NCBI GenBank assembly: GCA_018398765.1
Contig: JAHBMJ010002799.1
Span: 1 to 52,500, forward strand
Length of the DNA stretch: 52,500 nucleotides
Reading direction: 5' to 3'
Origin: Chromera velia
Taxonomy: Eukaryota > Sar > Chromeraceae
Positions 46,788 to 52,500 of the stretch are shown here, one piece after another. The notes below the pieces were generated by a model. It saw only the letters and a program-made list of their open reading frames with translations. It was not told the DNA's origin and did not search any database. Each line of letters opens with the position of its first letter. The stretch's first letter is position 1. The position numbers were made by a program, and so were the translations under genes.

Positions 46788-49257
46788 AAAAACAAACGAA
46801 ACGAAATTGAAAGATTCCTTCGCATGCGATACACCAGCGCATCAGAGGCTTTTACTCGAATGATGGGGTTTAGGATTAATGTCAGTGAGCCAGGAGTCAC
46901 GTGCGTGCATGTTCATTTGCCCGATGAAGATGATATTTGTTACGATTCAGAAGACGAAGACTCACCCAAGAAAGCACTCGATGAATCTCTTTCCCCCCTT
47001 CTCCATTATTTTTGTCGTCCGCAAGGTGCTGACTTTGATTATTTGACTCTTGCTGAGTACTACTCAAAGTTTACAGTAAGCAAGACGCCCGAAAAACTTA
47101 AGTCACAACCTTTTCGCGACAACCCGGCCCTCGTTCAGGCACCATCGGCCCCTCCTGCTTATGTGTATGCAAGACAAAGACCGCATGTGGCACGAATCCG
47201 TCAAGTTCACTGGGCAGCTGGGGAACGATTCTTCCTTCGTATCTTGGCAAAGTATGTGTCTACTCACAGCTTCGATGATTACCTAACTTTTGAAGGCGAG
47301 AAGAAAAACAGTTTTCGCGAGGCTGCGATCGCTCATGGCATCGTGCGCGATGGAAAGGAAGCAGAGTTTGCAATGAAGGAATGCGTTGCATGTGGTGCTA
47401 CTCCCATCGAACTTCGATGGCTCTTCATCACCCTTCTTGCAGATTCATGGGATTCGCTGTCTTTGCTTAAAAAGTTTTTGGAAGACATGAGTGACGATTT
47501 GCTTGCTCGCGGTGAGTGCCATGTATCCACCGAAGAAAAGATGAATCGTTTGCTCATCAAATTATATGAAATGCTACTCGGTGAAGGCCGTATCCTTGAA
47601 TCTGTTGGTCTTCCACTTCCTACAGATGTGACTTCTGACGTCCTCCTTTCCCGCAAAGTGAACTTTGTCGTTCAAACAGAAAAAGAAAAATGGCTCCGGA
47701 AGAATGCAAACATAAATAGGAGCAGCATGAAAGTAAGTTCAATGATGAACAACGTAAATTCGTCAAGGCAGTTCTGAAGTTTGAACAAAATAAGGAAAAC
47801 AAATTTTTTTTCTTGAATGCACGAGCGGGAAAGGGAAAAACCTTTGTCTTGAATGCGCTCTGCAATTATTTAGAGGTACCCAGAAAATCGTGCTGGCTTC
47901 TGTAAGCATAGGCATCGCTACAATTAATCTGCCAGGCGGGAAAACTACACACATTACTTTCGGTTTTCCTTCCAAAAAGCAATATGACACACCCACCGCA
48001 TCTTTGCTCACTGCAGAATTGGAAGCAGGGATTCTTCTGACGCATTCCTCCCTGATTATTATTGACGAAATCACCATGCTGCATCGCACATTTGTTGAAG
48101 CGCTTGACAAAAAACTGTGTGACTTTATGCGTGCCCCTCATCTTCCTTTTAGAGGAAAGACTCTCATTTTTTCAGGTGATGTACGTCAAACCACGCCGGT
48201 TGTACCTGGAGGAGACGAATTTAACATCATTTGTGCATGCCTCCAAAACTCACCTCTCTGGCCACACATATCTGTGCACGTCCTGAATCGCTCGATGTGG
48301 AATTTGAAAGATCCGATCTATTCAAGCTTTTTGGATCGTCTGGGGGATGATAACTTCGATTCTGATGTATCGAATCCCTCTCTCCAGGAAATTTTGCTCC
48401 CTCCGTCTATTCAACATTTTGTTGTTTCCGACTGTTCTGACATAAACAGGCAAACCAATAAGTTCGCCCATACTCAGTCGCCTGCTCAACCTGTGTCTCA
48501 CCACACATCTCAACAGAGTTCAACGCAAATAGACGCTGCATACAATTGGCTTTTCCCTTCTCTTGCTTCTTTTTCCGCTTATGCATTGGCGGAAACAGCA
48601 CGGCGATCTATTCTTTCTCCCTACAATGCAGTTGTCAACATGCATAATGCAACGATTCTCAAGCGTCGTGAAGTTCCTGGAAAGTCTCGATTCTGCATTG
48701 CAAATCATGAAGTCAGAGAGATGTGCACTAAATCAGATGAGCTATTGGCAACTAAAGATTATATGACAAAGGTTGACGATAAAAATTTTCCCCCCGCAGA
48801 GTTGATTTTGAAAGAAAACTGTGTTGTAATGGTGTGCAAGAATGTCATGCGAAAGCTGGGAATCATGAATGGGACGCGCCTTATTGTTGAAAAAATTTGT
48901 GATAATGTGCTTCAATGCCGGACTTTATCTACCTCATCGATCCCTTCTTTCCGTATTTTTTTATCCTGAATCTGCTTTGAAATTTAAGATGGAGCGTTTG
49001 AATTTATGCGAAGACAATTCCCTGTTTCTCTTTGTTATGCAATCACCGTGAATAAGAGTCAAGGACAGACAATTGATCGCGTTCTCCTTGATCTCACTCG
49101 GCCTGCATTTAGCTATGGTCAAGCTTATGTCGCCTTTTCACGCGTACGGGAATCAAAGGATATTTGAGTTTTTACAACGGAAGCCATGATTGACACAGCC
49201 ACATTATGGGTTAAAACCTTCAACGTGACCTTTCATGAACTGTTGAAAGAGTTTTGA
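46788..49257 (+). pseudogene. Helitron PIF1-type helicase remnant
   Basis: Continues the Rep frame to 47777 (linker, ELRWLFITLLADSW), then shifts frame twice, near 47733 and near 47880, on either side of the Walker A segment (NARAGKGKTF, about 47815-47845). From 47881 the frame is steady to the TGA at 49255-49257. Helicase motifs: LIIIDEITMLHR (Walker B, about 48052), FSGDVRQTTPVV, LNRSMWNL, VNKSQGQTID (about 49048) and YVAFSRVRE. In-frame stops at 48967, 48985 and 49165 fall where Arg or Gln would fit (IFLS-stop-ICFEI; RESKDI-stop-VFTT). The family is SF1B, 5'-3', unwinding DNA during rolling-circle transposition. The copy is inactive as it stands. Confidence 0.85.
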
Positions 49258-50123
49258 TTCGTGAATTCATTTTTTTGGTTCTAGTCTTGACTATTCTCAG
49301 ACACCGTCTGACGGAACCGTGTATGCTTTTCCAATGCCAGCAACAATTCAATGTGAAAACAATATAATGAGCTGAATCATCAATGAATATCTGCTTATAA
49401 AGAAAAACCTCTATACTGGGTTTTATGTTTTTTTAAAAATACATTTAGTTATAATTATATATTTAGACTATATAGTTTTATGCAGATCTAGGTTATTAAA
49501 TTATACATCGTTATATATCAAATTATATAGACTCTTAGTATTTAATCTTTATTTTACAAAAGATATGACTAGTATATTTCCAGATTTTAGCTAACATTTT
49601 TGTAGAATTTCGGATTTCAGCCATCATATTCAAAAAAAAAATTACGGAATTATGCTGTCAGGTCTTCTAACTTATATTTCTTTTTCTTTGTGTATACAAA
49701 GTTTTAAACCAGTTTCATAAACACTGTTAATTTGAGTTTCTAACTCTTTTTAGATCACAAGAAATAAGCCTTCAAAGTTGGTAGAATTTAGTGAAATTTA
49801 GACGACTAGATTCCACGGTAAATTCCAGTAAAATCCATTAAATTCCACTGAATTCCAAGGGTAAATTCCATTAAATTCTATTAAATTTCCTAGGAATTCA
49901 ACTTAGTTTTGTAGGGAATTATCTCCATTCTTTCTTGCTTTTTTGTTTTAATTTTTTGAATAAGTTGACATTTATTTACAAACAAAATTTATATGTCGTC
50001 AATTTTTTTTTTCTTTATTGAAGCATGCAGCGAGAAGACGCAACTCCGTTTTTCACTTCTTCATTTACCCTTTACTTCTCACAGGCTGCTTTATTCTCTC
50101 TGGCCGTCTGCACCCATGAGTTC
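49258..50123. other. AT-rich non-coding stretch
   Basis: No gene seen. 49380-50000 is very AT-rich, with tatata words and a run of near-identical short words at 49790-49890 (aattcca / ttaaattc repeated about eight times). It probably includes the Helitron 3' end and unrelated repeat DNA. Confidence 0.6.
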
Positions 50124-50955
50124 TGACTTCCTTCTTTCATCCTGCGGGGCACCTGATCCCCCCATGCACACCCAGCTCGATCCCTAGCTCGATCCTCTCA
50201 TAGGGGCACCTTTTCCTCCGCTCCTCCATCCCCCCCGGCTTTCCTTTTTCGCCTTATAGAGTTTTAATTTATCATATACAAGCATGGAACCATGAGTCTT
50301 CTAGCGAACATAATGAAACAATTCTGTCTATTCCCTTAGTAACAGCCAAACGAGCCTGCAGAGAACGGAATCTCTGTCATTCTTTGTTTACAACCACTGA
50401 TGAACATGAAAAGACCCCAGCAGATTTCTGCCTTACTTCTCTAACGACGAAATGAACATGAAGAGAGAATTCTGTGCATTCTCTTTGCAACAACCAAACA
50501 AGTGTGCAGAGAGAGGTATCTCTGTCATTCTCTGCTTCCTGACTTCCTCCTTTCATCCTTTGGGGCACCTGATCCCCCCATGCACACCCAGCTCGATCTT
50601 CTCAAAGGGGCACCTCTTCCTCCATTCCTCCATCCCCCCCGGCCTTCCTTTTCCGCCTTCTGAAATTCTAATTTGCCATATACATGCATGAAACTACAAG
50701 TCTTACAACGAACATGATGAAAAAGTTCTATGCATTCCCTTTGTAACAACCAGACGAGTATGCAGAGAGAGCTAAGAATCTCTGTCCTTCTTTGTTTATA
50801 ACAACTGAACAAATGCGTAAGAACACTCAGCAGATTTCTGCCTTACTGCTCCAACGACTAAACGAACATGAAGAGAGAATTCTGTGCCTTCCGTTTGCAA
50901 TGACTGAACGAATCTGTAGAGATGGGAATCTTTCTCATCGTCTACGTTTAACGAC
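50124..50955. repeat. Higher-order tandem repeat, about 417-bp period
   Basis: Two diverged copies: one starting gacttccttctttcatcc at 50124, the next gacttcctcctttcatcc at 50541. Each copy contains a GC-richer half (ggggcacctgatcccccc, then tccatcccccccgg) and two sub-repeats about 147 bases apart built on attctgtgcattc...tgcagagagag...atctctgtc...ttct (near 50322, 50470, 50728 and 50879). Reading frames on the minus strand repeat in parallel (LVWLLQREC), reflecting the repeat rather than a protein. Confidence 0.85.
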
Positions 50956-51017
50956 TGAACGAACATGCAAAGAAACTCAGATATAAAGAGCGTTCTCTCT
51001 CTTCTCACCCTCTGTGT

Positions 51018-52039
51018 TCACTTTTTTGCCTTCCTTACTCCAGCACCCTTCCTCACTTTCTTTGCGCCAGCGGTAGCCGCACTTCCCAAGTCGGGGACGT
51101 CGGCGGTACTGGAAGTTGCAGCCGCATCACCCGTGGGAGAAGACGACGACGCACTTGCCGAGGAAGAAGACGCAGAAGATCTAAAGACACTCCTCACCCA
51201 TTCCATGATGCGTTGGGGGGTGTCGACGTTGCCATTCGTAGTCATCTTGACCTTCTGGTCGCCGAGACGGTAGGCCTTCGCGAGGGCTACTGTGAACCAC
51301 CCGTGCCCGGGACCAGCACACTTTGCTTTCCCGCCTCCCGATCGGATGTACTGCTCTGCATTGTGGGCACAACTTGCGAAGAAGTGGGAACCGTGCTTGG
51401 CTTGACCCTTCGACATGAAAACTGCCGTCACTTCCTGCAATCCAAAGCAGTATCATAAGCACAGACACACAGGAAGGGAGGGGCACAGGTTCGTGACTTC
51501 ATACTAACTGCGTGTATATGATACAAAAGCATACCAAAGCACTTTTCAATGACGCGTTCAAAGAATTTGCACTGACTGACCAAATTGCATCTACCATCAC
51601 ACTGGTGCGCATGAGTACGAAAGGCCTCGCACTTCGACTCGACGACATCTACAGGCAGCTCGTGCGACTTCATGGCATGCACCGAGTAGACGTAGGAATG
51701 CTTCATCATCTCAGCATAGTTGCCATGGCCCACCGACTCCAGGAAGGACGGGCAGCACACGACGAAGGATGTAGATGCGTTTCCAGGCTGTTCGGGATCT
51801 TTGGGGAGGGTTTAGAGAGCTCGAGTCTTTCCACAGTCACACCCGTCCATGCCACAAGCGCCCATGAATCTTCTCATGCGGGGCATCTGCTGGTTAATGC
51901 CGGGTGCATCCCATTTTAATTCATTGAGCGGGAGTTCGGCAAGGACACCCCTCATAAAGGTAGTACTCTGGGGGGAAGAGGGATTCGACGCAACTGCAAC
52001 ATCTGAGCTTTTCTGGAAAGCTGCAAGATTGAACGACAT
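51018..52039 (-). CDS. Unrecognised Cys/His-rich protein, in-frame TAA
   Basis: The ATG is at 52037-52039 (MSFNLAAFQ). One frame runs to about 51509 and then, across a short intron (GTTAGT donor at 51508, acceptor before 51434, both phase 0), to a TAA at 51018. The protein would have a Cys-rich part (GACGMDGCDCGK; HAHQCDGRCNLVSQCKFFE), a middle segment with GPGHGWFTVALAKAYRLGDQK, and a Ser/Ala-rich then Lys-rich tail. A TAA at 51812-51814 interrupts the frame after residue 75 (KTRAL-stop-TLPKDPEQ), although coding character continues beyond it. Either this is a decayed gene or element ORF, or two separate short genes. No family is recognised, so no function is proposed. It sits among repeats and near two inactivated transposons, which favours a mobile origin. 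Confidence 0.4.
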
Positions 52040-52500
52040 TGTGAGGGAAGCAGAGATGGGGCTGACTGTACTGACTTGACTGATTCGACTGAGTGGCTGA
52101 CTGATTTGACTCGATTGACTGAACTTGTGGACTGACTGGCCTGCGTGGATTGAGTGCAACTTGAGAAGTGAATTGCAGCTTCCGCTGTAAGCCAGCGTTT
52201 GACTCAATTTTGGGACACGATCACATTTGGGACATCTATACAAACATGTGCACGTATACATATATGTATATATACCTTGCACGCATGCATCATTGCATGG
52301 ATGTACGTGTATACAGTCTTTGTTAAAAGACCGCATTTTCACTCACATTGCGCACAACTCACTTCAAAAAACCTCCGCACCATGCATGCATTCATATTGC
52401 ATCACTTGTTGTAGGCCTCCCCCAGGAGGCCGTGCCTTGTATGGAATGGCCCCGCGGAAAGCGAAGCCTGGGGGGCACTTCTTAATATTCGCGGGGCCTT
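52040..52500. other. No gene seen; right edge
   Basis: Contains tgactgactg-type short repeats at 52070-52140 on the upstream side of the minus-strand ORF, several GCATGC words, and a GC-rich end from 52415 with a small palindrome-like aggcctcccccaggaggcc. The window ends inside it. Confidence 0.5.

Larger units (their letters stand above)
41830..49257 (+). mobile_element. Helitron with OTU, Rep and PIF1 helicase regions
   Basis: Rolling-circle transposon coding region, all on the plus strand: an OTU protease-like segment (42189-42711), a Helitron N-terminal zinc finger and Rep (44500-46790), a linker, and a PIF1-type helicase (47735-49257). The true ends were not found; a 5' TC and 3' CTRR with hairpin should lie outside these limits, probably within 41340-41830 and 49258-50020. 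The TAATACC-like end of the LINE lies about 500 bases upstream. Confidence 0.85.

Noticed and set aside
32770..49257. Genome-wide stop-codon reassignment to explain the internal stops
   Set aside because: Host genes in the same window read through without internal stops and end at ordinary TGA codons; the duplicated CGA/TGA pair shows simple mutation.
1..52500. tRNA, rRNA or bacterial operon signals
   Set aside because: None was found by reading both strands for conserved arms or Shine-Dalgarno-linked gene runs; short or divergent RNA genes could be missed by eye.

Overview
The window looks like nuclear DNA of an intron-rich protist, most likely a chromerid alga (Chromera velia or a close relative). 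The reasons are GT-AG introns of about 70 to 900 bases, many microsatellites, an apicomplexan-style cathepsin C next to algal-type genes (a hybrid histidine kinase and a fused isopropylmalate-isomerase-like enzyme), and abundant TGCATGC words. The species is an inference; no rRNA, tRNA or organelle marker is present. There is no operon structure: the host genes alternate in strand.

Layout. 1-544: satellite array of a 34-base unit. 1621-2180 (-): small two-exon gene of unknown function. 2965-9882 (+): 12-exon cathepsin C (dipeptidyl peptidase I) with all catalytic residues. 9883-13923: non-coding, with a 231-base inverted-repeat element at 12256-12486. 13924-19825 (-): 9-exon single-chain LeuC+LeuD-like hydro-lyase. 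19826-20420: shared divergent promoter region. 20421-24990 (+): 6-exon protein with two LOTUS/OST-HTH RNA-binding domains. 24991-27166: non-coding, with a hAT-like MITE at 25452-25744 flanked by a perfect 8-base target duplication. 27167-32416 (-): membrane-anchored hybrid histidine kinase (several TM helices, HisKA, HATPase, receiver); its 5' end is unresolved.

From about 32.7 kb to the end the sequence is mostly mobile. 32.77-41.34 kb is a LINE (AP endonuclease, reverse transcriptase, zinc knuckle, RNase H). Its RNase H domain is split by a 1.77-kb terminal-inverted-repeat element flanked by an unusually long 57-base duplication. 41.8-49.26 kb is a Helitron with an OTU protease-like domain, a Rep with a damaged HUH motif and a PIF1 helicase. 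Both elements stay in one frame over kilobases yet carry many in-frame stops, which fits C-to-T decay better than random indels. 50.1-50.95 kb is a higher-order tandem repeat. 51018-52039 (-) is an unrecognised Cys/His-rich gene or element ORF.

The host genes do not form one pathway: a secreted or lysosomal protease, amino-acid or secondary metabolism, RNA regulation, and two-component signalling. The points most worth checking are the nonsense-only decay of the two elements, the 57-base duplication, the frequent +3C splice donors, and the domain make-up of the LOTUS and histidine-kinase proteins. Exon boundaries were placed by hand from splice motifs, phase and family similarity, without transcripts.
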